Under the pieces are notes generated by a model. It saw only the letters and a list, made by a program, of their open reading frames with translations. It searched no databases and was not told the origin of the DNA. From RYN-230 sp963760405 (lineage in GTDB: Bacteria; Actinomycetota; Actinomycetes; Streptosporangiales; Streptosporangiaceae), in contig CAVXCV010000010.1 in NCBI GenBank assembly GCA_963760405.1, positions 248,001 through 312,000 on the forward strand: a DNA stretch of 64,000 nt. Direction: 5' to 3'. Position numbers and translations under genes: made by a program. Below, piece after piece: positions 34,807-42,306 of the stretch (the stretch's first letter is position 1; every line of letters begins with the position of its first letter).

Positions 34807-36912
34807 TTAGCCCGCGGCGGCTGCCTCCCGCTCGATCGGATCGTCGGTCGCCACGAGTTTCCTGGTGATCTGCCCGAGCAGGCGGCGCAGCTCCGGGCTC
34901 CGTTCGGGTTCCCATCCGGTGAGCAGGCGGTCGATCCCTGCCTCCCGTGCCTCATCCAGGCGGGCGGCGGCCTGCTCGCCCACCGGGGTGAGCAGCACGG
35001 TGCCAGCCTGGGCGCCGTCCCCGGCTGAGCCGTCCGCTCCGGATGCGGCGGCCCTTCCTGATGGGGCGGCCCCGTCGGCGACGGTGACGTACCCGTCGGC
35101 CAGGAGCGCCGTCAGCCGGTCCCTGAGATGGGCGCTGGTGATGCCGAGCGAACGGGCCAGCTCCGCTTGCGTGATCGGGCCGTGGTCAGCGATGCGGTAG
35201 AGCAGCCAGCAGTCGCGGGGGCTCACCGGCACGCCAGCCGTATTGGCCAGGCCCTGGTAGACCTGTGCCCTGCGCTCGCGGCCGAAGAGCGTGAACAGTG
35301 CCCGCTCCATCTCCTGTGCGGAGTCGCGGGTCGCGGGTATGGCCGTGGGTGCGGTGCTGTCCGCCCGGTCCACCGCCCGGGTGGTGTCCCGCAGTGGCAG
35401 CTCCTCCAGCAGGAAGGTCAGGCAGAAGGCCAGCGCACCGACCGGCGCTGCGAAGAGGAACACCGTGTGCAGTGCCTGGGCGTAACCGTCGACATAGGCG
35501 GCCCGGATCACTGTGGGCAGGTGTTCCAGCACGGCCGGGCTGGCTCCGCTGGACGCGCTGATCCCGCCGGGCAGCGACACCCCGTGCAACGCGTGGCTGA
35601 GGTCGCCAGGGAGCACGTTGGCGAAAACGGCGCCGAAAACCGCGGTGCCGAACGAGCCGCCAATGGAGCGGAAGAACGTGGCACCCGACGTGGCAGCGCC
35701 GAGATCGGCGTAGTCGACCGCGTTCTGTACCGCGATGACCAGCACCTGCATGGACGCGCCGATGCCCACGCCGAGGATGAACAGGTACAGCGACACCAGC
35801 CAGAAGCTCGTCTCGATGCCCATCAGCGACAGCAGGTACAGCCCGACGGTCATGGTGGCCGTGCCCACCATCGGGAAGATCTTGTACCGCCCCCACCGGC
35901 TGACGAGCTGGCCGGTGCCGACGGAGGTGAGCAGCAGCCCGAGCATCATCGGCAGCAGCCGCAGCCCGGACAGGGTCGGCGAGACCCCTCTGACAACCTG
36001 CATGTACTGCGGCAGATAGGCGAGCGCGCCGAACATGGCGAAGCCGATGGCAAAGCCGATCACGCTGGTGGAGCTGAAGACCCGGTTGGCGAACAGGTGC
36101 AGCGGCAGGACGGGCTCGGCCGCCCGCCGTTCCACCGCGACGAAGCCGGCCGCGCAGGCGACGGCGAGCACGCCCAGCAAGATGATCGGGAACGAGCCCC
36201 AGGCAAAGGTGGTGCCGCCGAGCGAGGTGAGTAGCACCAGGCAGGTCGCTGCAGCGCCGATCAGCACCGTGCCGGCGTAATCGATGACGTGGCGGGCCGT
36301 GCTCAGCCGGCTGGGCAGCACCGCGGAGGTCACCACCAGGGCGACGGCGCCGATCGGGAGGTTGATGTAGAAGACCCACCGCCAGGACAGGTTGTCCACG
36401 AAGAAGCCGCCGATCAGCGGGCCGAGCACGCTGGCGACCCCGAAGGCGGCCCCGAAGATCCCCTGGTAGCGGCCCCGCTCCCGGGGCGGTACGACGTCCC
36501 CGACAATGGTCTGCGCGCCGACGATCAGGCCGCCGCCACCGAGCCCCTGGATGGCGCGGAACGCGATCAGCTCGATCATCGAATGCGCGAAGCCGCACAG
36601 CGCCGAGCCGATCAGGAAGATGACGATCGCGGCCTGGAAGAACCTCTTCCGGCCGTACATGTCGCCGAGCTTCCCCCACAGCGGCGTCGACACCGTGGAG
36701 GCGAGCAGGTATGCCGTGACGACCCAGGCCAGGTGGGACAGCCCATGCAGGTCGCCCGCGATGGTCGGCAGCGCCGTCGCGACGATCGTCTGGTCGAGCG
36801 CGGCCAGCAGCATCCCGAGCAGCAGGGCACCGATGATCACCAGGATCCGCCGCTGGTCCATGGCCTGCGCTGACGCGCCCGGCACCGTCCCGGCATCCGG
36901 ACTGGCGGTCAT
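34807..36912 (-). CDS. DHA2-family MFS drug exporter fused to a C-terminal MarR-like domain
   Basis: 701 residues. The transporter (about 20-515) has 14 predicted helices and the DHA2 signatures LDQTIVATALPTIAGDL, WGKLGDMYGRKR and PLIGGFFVDNLSWRWVFYINLPIG. The soluble C-terminus (about 545-690) is a MarR-type winged helix (GPITQAELARSLGITSAHLRDRLTALLADGYV) with a Gly/Ala-rich wing insert. Such fusions may let a ligand influence the exporter, or a gene may have read through its neighbour. Two possible Met starts (1 and 18). Confidence 0.9.
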   Translation of the reverse strand: MTASPDAGTVPGASAQAMDQRRILVIIGALLLGMLLAALDQTIVATALPTIAGDLHGLSHLAWVVTAYLLASTVSTPLWGKLGDMYGRKRFFQAAIVIFLIGSALCGFAHSMIELIAFRAIQGLGGGGLIVGAQTIVGDVVPPRERGRYQGIFGAAFGVASVLGPLIGGFFVDNLSWRWVFYINLPIGAVALVVTSAVLPSRLSTARHVIDYAGTVLIGAAATCLVLLTSLGGTTFAWGSFPIILLGVLAVACAAGFVAVERRAAEPVLPLHLFANRVFSSTSVIGFAIGFAMFGALAYLPQYMQVVRGVSPTLSGLRLLPMMLGLLLTSVGTGQLVSRWGRYKIFPMVGTATMTVGLYLLSLMGIETSFWLVSLYLFILGVGIGASMQVLVIAVQNAVDYADLGAATSGATFFRSIGGSFGTAVFGAVFANVLPGDLSHALHGVSLPGGISASSGASPAVLEHLPTVIRAAYVDGYAQALHTVFLFAAPVGALAFCLTFLLEELPLRDTTRAVDRADSTAPTAIPATRDSAQEMERALFTLFGRERRAQVYQGLANTAGVPVSPRDCWLLYRIADHGPITQAELARSLGITSAHLRDRLTALLADGYVTVADGAAPSGRAAASGADGSAGDGAQAGTVLLTPVGEQAAARLDEAREAGIDRLLTGWEPERSPELRRLLGQITRKLVATDDPIEREAAAAG

Positions 36913-37050
36913 GCCGCACTCACCCCCACCTCGGTCGCCCCTGCCGCCACGCCCAGGTGCGCCCTTTCACCCTCGGTCGCCTTGGGCTCATCATGGCACA
37001 GCAGCGCGGCTGACCTGAGGCACCGCGGCCACGAGGAGTGGTGGGTGAAC

Positions 37051-37494
37051 TCACCTGGACTGCGCGGTGGCCGTGAGCGACTGGTCGAGCCAGGTGCGCA
37101 GCGCAGCGGCTGGGGCGGCCCCGGCCTGCCGCGCCAGCACCTTCCCGCTCCGGATGACCATCAGCGTCGGGATGGCCTGCACCCCGAACCGCTGCTGCAG
37201 CCTGGGCGACTCATCCACGTTGACCTTGACCAGCTTGACCTGGCCTCGCCGCTCGGTGGCCAGCTCGGCCAGCGCTGGGCTGACCATCCGGCACGGCCCG
37301 CACCAGGGCGCCCAGAAGTCGACCAGGACGGGGATGGCAGCCTTCTCGGCGACCTCGGCGAAGTCCGCATCGCCAGCGTCAACGATCCAGGGCAGCGGCT
37401 GGTGGCAGTGGCCGCACCGCGGTACGCCGCCGGCCGCGGCCGGGACCCGGTTCCGGCGCCCGCAGTCGGGGCATTTGATGATCGCGTCTGACAT
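37051..37494 (-). CDS. Thioredoxin 2-type protein with N-terminal zinc ribbon
   Basis: 147 residues. An N-terminal zinc ribbon (CPDCGRRNRVPAAAGGVPRCGHC) precedes a thioredoxin fold with active-site WCGPC (in VDFWAPWCGPCRM) and cis-Pro AIPTLMV. It matches TrxC-type thioredoxins linked to oxidative stress. Divergent from the CMD-family gene, whose protein also has a CxxC; the two may act in the same peroxide response. Confidence 0.93.
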   Translation of the reverse strand: MSDAIIKCPDCGRRNRVPAAAGGVPRCGHCHQPLPWIVDAGDADFAEVAEKAAIPVLVDFWAPWCGPCRMVSPALAELATERRGQVKLVKVNVDESPRLQQRFGVQAIPTLMVIRSGKVLARQAGAAPAAALRTWLDQSLTATAQSR

Positions 37495-37754
37495 GATCGG
37501 AGCCGCCCTTCATCTGCCAGTCAGGTATGGCCAACCACCCAGCTCACTGTCCGCATACCCAACTCCTGCCCGGCCGAATTCACATCGCCCGTTCAGGCTG
37601 GCCCGGCGGGATCGGTGCGCCCACGGCATCGGGCCAGCGCGGGCAGTGACCAGTGGACGACCGGATGAGCAGTGCCGGGAGCCGAGATCGGGCGTTTGAC
37701 ATTCGCCCGAGCCAACGGACAAAGTAAATAGCAATCGATTGCCAGGAGGATTGG
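37495..37754 (+). promoter_or_regulatory. Promoter with palindromic operator upstream of the CMD-family gene
   Basis: The -35 TTGACA (37696-37701) with an 18-base spacer leads to CAAAGT (37720-37725). Just downstream, about where transcription would start, is a perfect 12-bp palindrome GCAATCGATTGC (37731-37742), followed by AGGAGG (37744-37749) before ATG 37755. Repressor binding there would block initiation. The rest of the gap (37495-37690) shows no gene. Confidence 0.55.
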
Positions 37755-38366
37755 ATGGCCCGCATCAGCTACGTCGATCCGAGCACGGTCACCGATCCCG
37801 ATCTGGCCGCGGCCCTGGAGGATGCACGGACCTACGGCACGCCGCGGCTGGAGAGCCAGGCGATCCGGGCGCACGTGCCCGCCGTGCTCCGCACCTTCGC
37901 GGCCTCCTGGCAGCAGGTGTTCCGCGACGGCGTGCTCGATCACCGGATCAAGGAGCTGGCCCGGGTATACGTGGCGAAGTCGCTGGACTGCGGGTACTGC
38001 GCGGGCCAGCGGTCACATATCGGGGCCGAGCAGGGGCTGACCGAGCGCGAGTTCGACGACCTCATCGACTTCCGCCGGTCGGACCGCTATGACGCGCGCG
38101 AGCTGGCCGCCCTGCGCTGGGCCGAGGCGATCGCCTGGGACCCCGGCAGCGCCGACGACGATCTCTGGGCCGAGCTGCACGCCCAGTTCACCGAGCCCGA
38201 GCTGGTGGAGCTGGGCTACTTCATCGGCCTCACCATGGGCCAGCAGCGGTTCCTGAAAACGCTCCAGATCAAGCACGGTGAACTGGGCTCGGACAGCCTG
38301 GCCGGGCTGGCCCCTGAGGTGGCCCGCGAGCTGGGCGCGGCGGGTCAGCGGGGCCCCGGCGGCTGA
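37755..38366 (+). CDS. Carboxymuconolactone decarboxylase/AhpD-family protein
   Basis: 203 residues, all helical. DCGYCAGQRSH is the redox CxxC-x3-H motif of alkylhydroperoxidase-like AhpD proteins. The rest is FFxxxM-type helices and a C-terminal ELGYFIGLTMGQQRFLKTLQI segment. It could reduce peroxides with a thioredoxin-type partner, and a thioredoxin gene is divergent from it. Start ATG 37755 with AGGAGG is clear. The substrate remains unknown. Confidence 0.88.
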   Translation: MARISYVDPSTVTDPDLAAALEDARTYGTPRLESQAIRAHVPAVLRTFAASWQQVFRDGVLDHRIKELARVYVAKSLDCGYCAGQRSHIGAEQGLTEREFDDLIDFRRSDRYDARELAALRWAEAIAWDPGSADDDLWAELHAQFTEPELVELGYFIGLTMGQQRFLKTLQIKHGELGSDSLAGLAPEVARELGAAGQRGPGG

Positions 38367-38437
38367 CCGCACTCCGGCCGCGGACGGGCCTGGGAACGGC
38401 TGAGCGGATCCGGCGAACCGGCCGCGGCCCCCGGACA

Positions 38438-39481
38438 TCACTGCTGACCCTCGGCAGCCAGGCCGGTGGCCAGCGCCTCCGGGACAGTCCCGTGCAGTTC
38501 GAGCCCGGCCGGGGAGATGGACAGGACGCTGGCGGCCGGGCCATCGCCGGTAACGACCCGCAGCGGCGTCCCGGATATCTGCCCCCGCCGGTGATAGGAC
38601 GTCAGCAAGGCCACCCCGACCGAGCCGAGATGGTCCACCCCGGACAGGTTGACGACGAAGGGGGCCGGGGCTATGGCCGCGCCGATAGCGTCCGCGAGAT
38701 ATCTGTCCAGCCGCGGCCCGGTAGCCATGTCGATCTCACCGCTCAGGTGCAGGATGATGGCGTCATCCCGGCTTTCCTGCTCAGCCACGAGCAGCGTGTC
38801 GCTGCCGCCGCGCGGGGCCGCGGCCGGCGAGGCTGGCCGGGGGGCGGCGGGCAGGCTGTACACGATCTCGTCCAGCCGCTGCCGGAGAGCGGAGGATGCC
38901 TGGGCGTCCCCGCCGACCGCGGCCACCAGCCGTTCGGCCAGCTCCCGCAGCTTGACGTTCGAGTGCTGCGACTGCCAGCTGAGCAGGGCAAACGCTTCCT
39001 CGGCGGCCAGGCCATAGACGAGCATCAGCGCGCCCTTGGCCTGCTCGATGGTCGCGCGTGAGGCTACGGCCCGGCGCATCGTGCTCGTCACGTCCTGCGA
39101 CTTTGCCCTGGCCTGCGGCTCGGTCAGGCCGATGAGCCCGACAAGATAGCCGCGGATACCGGTGACCGCGCCGCCGGCGTCAAGGGTGCCCTCCCCGACG
39201 ATCAGCGCCCAGCGGAACCCGCCCGTACTGTCGCTGACCCGGTACAGGAAGCTGAACAGCTTGCCATCGTGCAGGCACCGCTGCAGTAGTTGCTCGGCCT
39301 GCTTCCGGTCCGCGGACTGGGCGTGGGCCAGCAGCAGCGAGGTGGTCGGGGTCACTTCGCCGCGGCGGAACCCGTACAGGGCGTAGACCCCGTCGGACCA
39401 CTGCCAGGTGTCGCTCGCCGCCGCGTAGCGGTAGCTGCCCACCCGGCTTGCCATGCGGCCCGGCCCGCTGTCCCGTGCCAT
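38438..39481 (-). CDS. PAS-ANTAR-STAS signalling protein
   Basis: 347 residues with three domains. PAS-like (about 15-120: YRYAAASDTWQWSDGVYALYGF). ANTAR (about 135-195: ATIEQAKGALMLVYGLAAEEAFALLSWQSQHSNVKLRELAERL), an RNA-hairpin-binding domain. STAS (about 230-330: AIILHLSGEIDMATGPRLDRYL, then VVNLSGVDHLGSVGVALL), as in anti-sigma antagonists. It would link a sensed signal to transcription antitermination and to an anti-sigma partner. Its ribosome binding site lies in a hairpin (next entry), so it may be regulated post-transcriptionally. Confidence 0.93.
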   Translation of the reverse strand: MARDSGPGRMASRVGSYRYAAASDTWQWSDGVYALYGFRRGEVTPTTSLLLAHAQSADRKQAEQLLQRCLHDGKLFSFLYRVSDSTGGFRWALIVGEGTLDAGGAVTGIRGYLVGLIGLTEPQARAKSQDVTSTMRRAVASRATIEQAKGALMLVYGLAAEEAFALLSWQSQHSNVKLRELAERLVAAVGGDAQASSALRQRLDEIVYSLPAAPRPASPAAAPRGGSDTLLVAEQESRDDAIILHLSGEIDMATGPRLDRYLADAIGAAIAPAPFVVNLSGVDHLGSVGVALLTSYHRRGQISGTPLRVVTGDGPAASVLSISPAGLELHGTVPEALATGLAAEGQQ

Positions 39482-39512
39482 CGGTTCTCTCCTGGGCCCC
39501 GGCTCAGGAGAG
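39482..39512 (-). promoter_or_regulatory. Ribosome-binding-site hairpin of the PAS-ANTAR-STAS gene
   Basis: On the minus-strand mRNA, CAGGAGAG (complement of 39494-39487) contains the Shine-Dalgarno sequence five bases before ATG 39481. CTCTCCTG (complement of 39512-39505) pairs with it over 8 perfect base pairs and a 10-base loop. Pairing would hide the ribosome binding site. Confidence 0.6.
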
Positions 39513-40149
39513 CCGCGCTTTCACATCGCCGTGACGTCGCCACGTGCGTTCCCGCGCCAGGTCACCAGGCGCACGGAGGGCACCTCGTCCCCCTGGACTC
39601 ACCGCAGCAGGCCCAGCCAGTCGTGGCGTCCAGGCACTGGGTAAACGGACCATCATGGGGCCGCGCGAAATCTCATAAAACCATCGACTAAGGCACTACG
39701 CAAGCGTGGTGTGCGTTGTCCTCAGTGATTTCTCTTCATATCTTCCGCATCGGCCGGGCACCTATTCCCAGGGTAAATAAATCGTCACATTTTCGTGGTG
39801 CCCGGGCTCAGACGGCGTGTGCCGCGGGGGGAAATGCCGGGAAAGATCAGCGCGATAAGGCCGGCCACGATGCTGAGCGCACCGGTGAAAACGGTCCAGC
39901 CGCGGGCCGGGATCTTGCGATGGGACAGGGCCGCGAATATCTCGGCGCAGCCGTTGACGATCCAGAAGAGCGGGGCGGCGGGCCGGCTGGACGAGGGGTA
40001 GGGACTGGGACCTTTCGCCCCCGTGGCCGGGGCTTTTGGCACCTTGGGCGCACATCTGCGGCGGATGAACCATGGTGGAAAGGGACTTGCCCGCCCCTGT
40101 GTACGGCAGCCGCAGCCAGCGACGGCCGGAGCACCCCGAGGGGGAGTCG
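39513..40149. other. Region between the ANTAR gene and MmpL containing only the HdeD fragment
   Basis: Outside the HdeD fragment I see no supported gene. AT-rich stretches at 39715-39795 are conspicuous in this GC-rich window and could carry a promoter for the plus-strand transporter or mark an insertion site. GAGGGGGAG (40138-40146) serves as the MmpL ribosome binding site. Confidence 0.35.
39827..39972 (-). pseudogene. Fragment of an HdeD-family membrane protein
   Basis: About 48 codons (LFWIVNGCAEIFAALSHRKI, PARGWTVFTGALSIVAGLIA, LIFPGIS) match two central helices of HdeD-type acid-resistance membrane proteins, usually about 190 residues. Upstream and downstream of it the sequence is not HdeD-like and no start signal precedes it. 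The ORF reaches 39785-40042 but with non-homologous ends. A decayed gene. Confidence 0.6.
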
Positions 40150-42270
40150 ATGACCAGGCTGCGCAGGATGGCCGCGATCCCGGCCGGAAGCTGGACCAAG
40201 TGGGTTGTCGTGGGCTTCTGGGTGGCCGTACTGGTCATCACGTTCCCGCTGTCAGCGAAGCTCACCGGGGCGGAAAAGAACGACGCGAAGGCCTGGCTCC
40301 CCGCCAACGCCGAATCAGTCAAGGTCCTGGATGTGCAGGCCCGGTTCCAGTCGCCCAACACCTATACCGCGGTCGTCGTGTACCAGCGTGCCACCGGCCT
40401 GACCGCGGCGGACCGGGCCAAGGCGGCCACTGACGCCCGCAGGTTCGCCCGGCTTCCCGGGGTGATCCCCGGCCAGGTAGCGGGCCCCATTCCAGCTGCC
40501 GACGGGACCGCCATCGCGACCACCCTGCAGGTCAATCTGGGCACACAGGGCTGGAGCAATGCGGCCGGGGCCGCCGACTCCATCCGCGCGGTCACCCGGT
40601 CGCAGGCCAACGGCCTGGCTTCGTACGTCACCGGCCCGCTGGGCAGCGCGGCCGACAGCAGCAAGATGTTCAAGGGCATCGACAGCACGCTGCTGTACTC
40701 GACCGTGCTGGTGGTCATCCTGGTCCTGCTGGTCACGTACCGGAGCCCGGTGCTGTGGCTGCTGCCGGTGGTCTCCTCCGGGGTGGCGCTGATCGCCGCC
40801 CAGGCCGTCATCTATCTCCTCGCGGCGCACGCGGGCCTGACCGTCAACGCGCAGAGCGCGGGCATCCTGGATGTGCTGGTGTTCGGCGCCAGCACCGACT
40901 ATGCGCTGCTGATCGTGGCCCGCTACCGGGAGGAACTGCGCCGCCATGACCGCCGCCACGCGGCCATGGCCGAGGCGCTGCGGCGGGCCGGGCCGGCGAT
41001 CATCGCGAGCGGTTCCACCGTCATCGTGGCGCTGCTGACGCTGTCCATCGCGGAACTGAACGCGACGAAGAGCCTGGGCCCGGTCCTGGCCATCGGCGTC
41101 GCCGTGGGCATGCTCGCCATGCTCACCCTGCTGCCGGCCCTGCTGGTCAGCTGCCCGCGCACGGTCTTCTGGCCCTACCGGCCCAGCTACGGCTCGGCCG
41201 AGCCAACCGCCTGGGGGATGTGGGCGCGGGTCGGCTGGAGCATCGCGCCCCGGCCACGCCGGGTCTGGGTGACCACAGCCGTGATTCTGGGCGTTCTCGC
41301 GATCGGGCTGACCGGCCTGAACGCTCACGGCCTGACCAACGCCCAGTCCTTCCGCGGGCATCCTGAGTCAGTGACCGGCGAGACTGTGCTCGCCCGGCAT
41401 TTCCCGGCCGGCGCGGGCCAGCCCGTCGTCGTGATCGGCGACCGGAGCGCGGCCGTCCCGTTGCGGTCCGCGCTCGCCCGCACCCGGGGGATCGCGAGCG
41501 TGACCCAGCCGGCCGCCCGCGCGGGCTACGCCTACCTCGAGGGTACGCTGACCAGCCCGCCCGACAGCCAGGCCGCCTACGCCACAGTCGACCGGGTGCG
41601 GGCGGCCGTGCACGCCATCCCTGGTGCCAGCGCCCAGGTCGGCGGCGCCTCGGCGATCAGCCTCGATGTGGCGCGGGCCTCCGCGCACGACCGTGACCTG
41701 ATCATCCCGCTCATCCTGGTCGTGGTCCTGCTCATCCTCGGCGTGCTGCTGCGGGCCGTGGTGGCCCCGCTGATCCTGACCGCCACGGTGGTCTTGTCGT
41801 TCGCCGCCGCGCTCGGCGTCAGCGCCTTCTTCTTCAACCACGTGTTCGGGTTCGGCGGGGCCGATACCGCGTTCCCGCTGTACGCGTTCGTGTTCCTGGT
41901 CGCGCTGGGCATCGACTACAACATCTTCCTGATGACCCGGGTCCGGGAGGAGGCCAGCAAACGCGACGCCCGCCACGGCGCGCTCACCGCACTCGCCGCG
42001 ACCGGCGGGGTGATCACCGCCGCGGGCTGCGTGCTCGCGGCCACCTTCGCCGTGCTGGGCACGCTGCCATCGACCACGCTGACCGAGATGGGTTTCACGG
42101 TGGCGTTCGGCGTCCTGCTCGACACGATCGTCGTGCGGTCCGTCCTCGTCACCGCGCTGAACCTGGATCTCGGCCACCGGATGTGGTGGCCCGCCAGGCT
42201 CGCGCACCAGCCAGACCCGCCGCCCGCCGAACTCCGCCAGGAACGCGCCACCGCCATGACAGCAGGCTGA
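40150..42270 (+). CDS. MMPL-family RND transporter
   Basis: 706 residues from ATG 40150. Twelve membrane segments in two halves, each with a large extracytoplasmic loop, as in MmpL. Conserved pieces are DVLVFGASTDYALLIVARYREEL and the second-half equivalent LVALGIDYNIFLMTRVREEASK, each with the Asp-Tyr pair of proton translocation. Members export lipids, pigments or drugs. No regulator or biosynthetic gene is alongside it. The shorter start is preferred; ORF upstream to 40072 lacks support. Confidence 0.92.
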   Translation: MTRLRRMAAIPAGSWTKWVVVGFWVAVLVITFPLSAKLTGAEKNDAKAWLPANAESVKVLDVQARFQSPNTYTAVVVYQRATGLTAADRAKAATDARRFARLPGVIPGQVAGPIPAADGTAIATTLQVNLGTQGWSNAAGAADSIRAVTRSQANGLASYVTGPLGSAADSSKMFKGIDSTLLYSTVLVVILVLLVTYRSPVLWLLPVVSSGVALIAAQAVIYLLAAHAGLTVNAQSAGILDVLVFGASTDYALLIVARYREELRRHDRRHAAMAEALRRAGPAIIASGSTVIVALLTLSIAELNATKSLGPVLAIGVAVGMLAMLTLLPALLVSCPRTVFWPYRPSYGSAEPTAWGMWARVGWSIAPRPRRVWVTTAVILGVLAIGLTGLNAHGLTNAQSFRGHPESVTGETVLARHFPAGAGQPVVVIGDRSAAVPLRSALARTRGIASVTQPAARAGYAYLEGTLTSPPDSQAAYATVDRVRAAVHAIPGASAQVGGASAISLDVARASAHDRDLIIPLILVVVLLILGVLLRAVVAPLILTATVVLSFAAALGVSAFFFNHVFGFGGADTAFPLYAFVFLVALGIDYNIFLMTRVREEASKRDARHGALTALAATGGVITAAGCVLAATFAVLGTLPSTTLTEMGFTVAFGVLLDTIVVRSVLVTALNLDLGHRMWWPARLAHQPDPPPAELRQERATAMTAG

Positions 42271-42306
42271 CCGGGCCGTCTTCCAGTCGCTGGCCTGCGG
42301 CCGCTG

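Noticed and set aside
38492..39061. Plus-strand ORF opposite the PAS-ANTAR-STAS gene
   Set aside because: Shadow frame without recognisable features.
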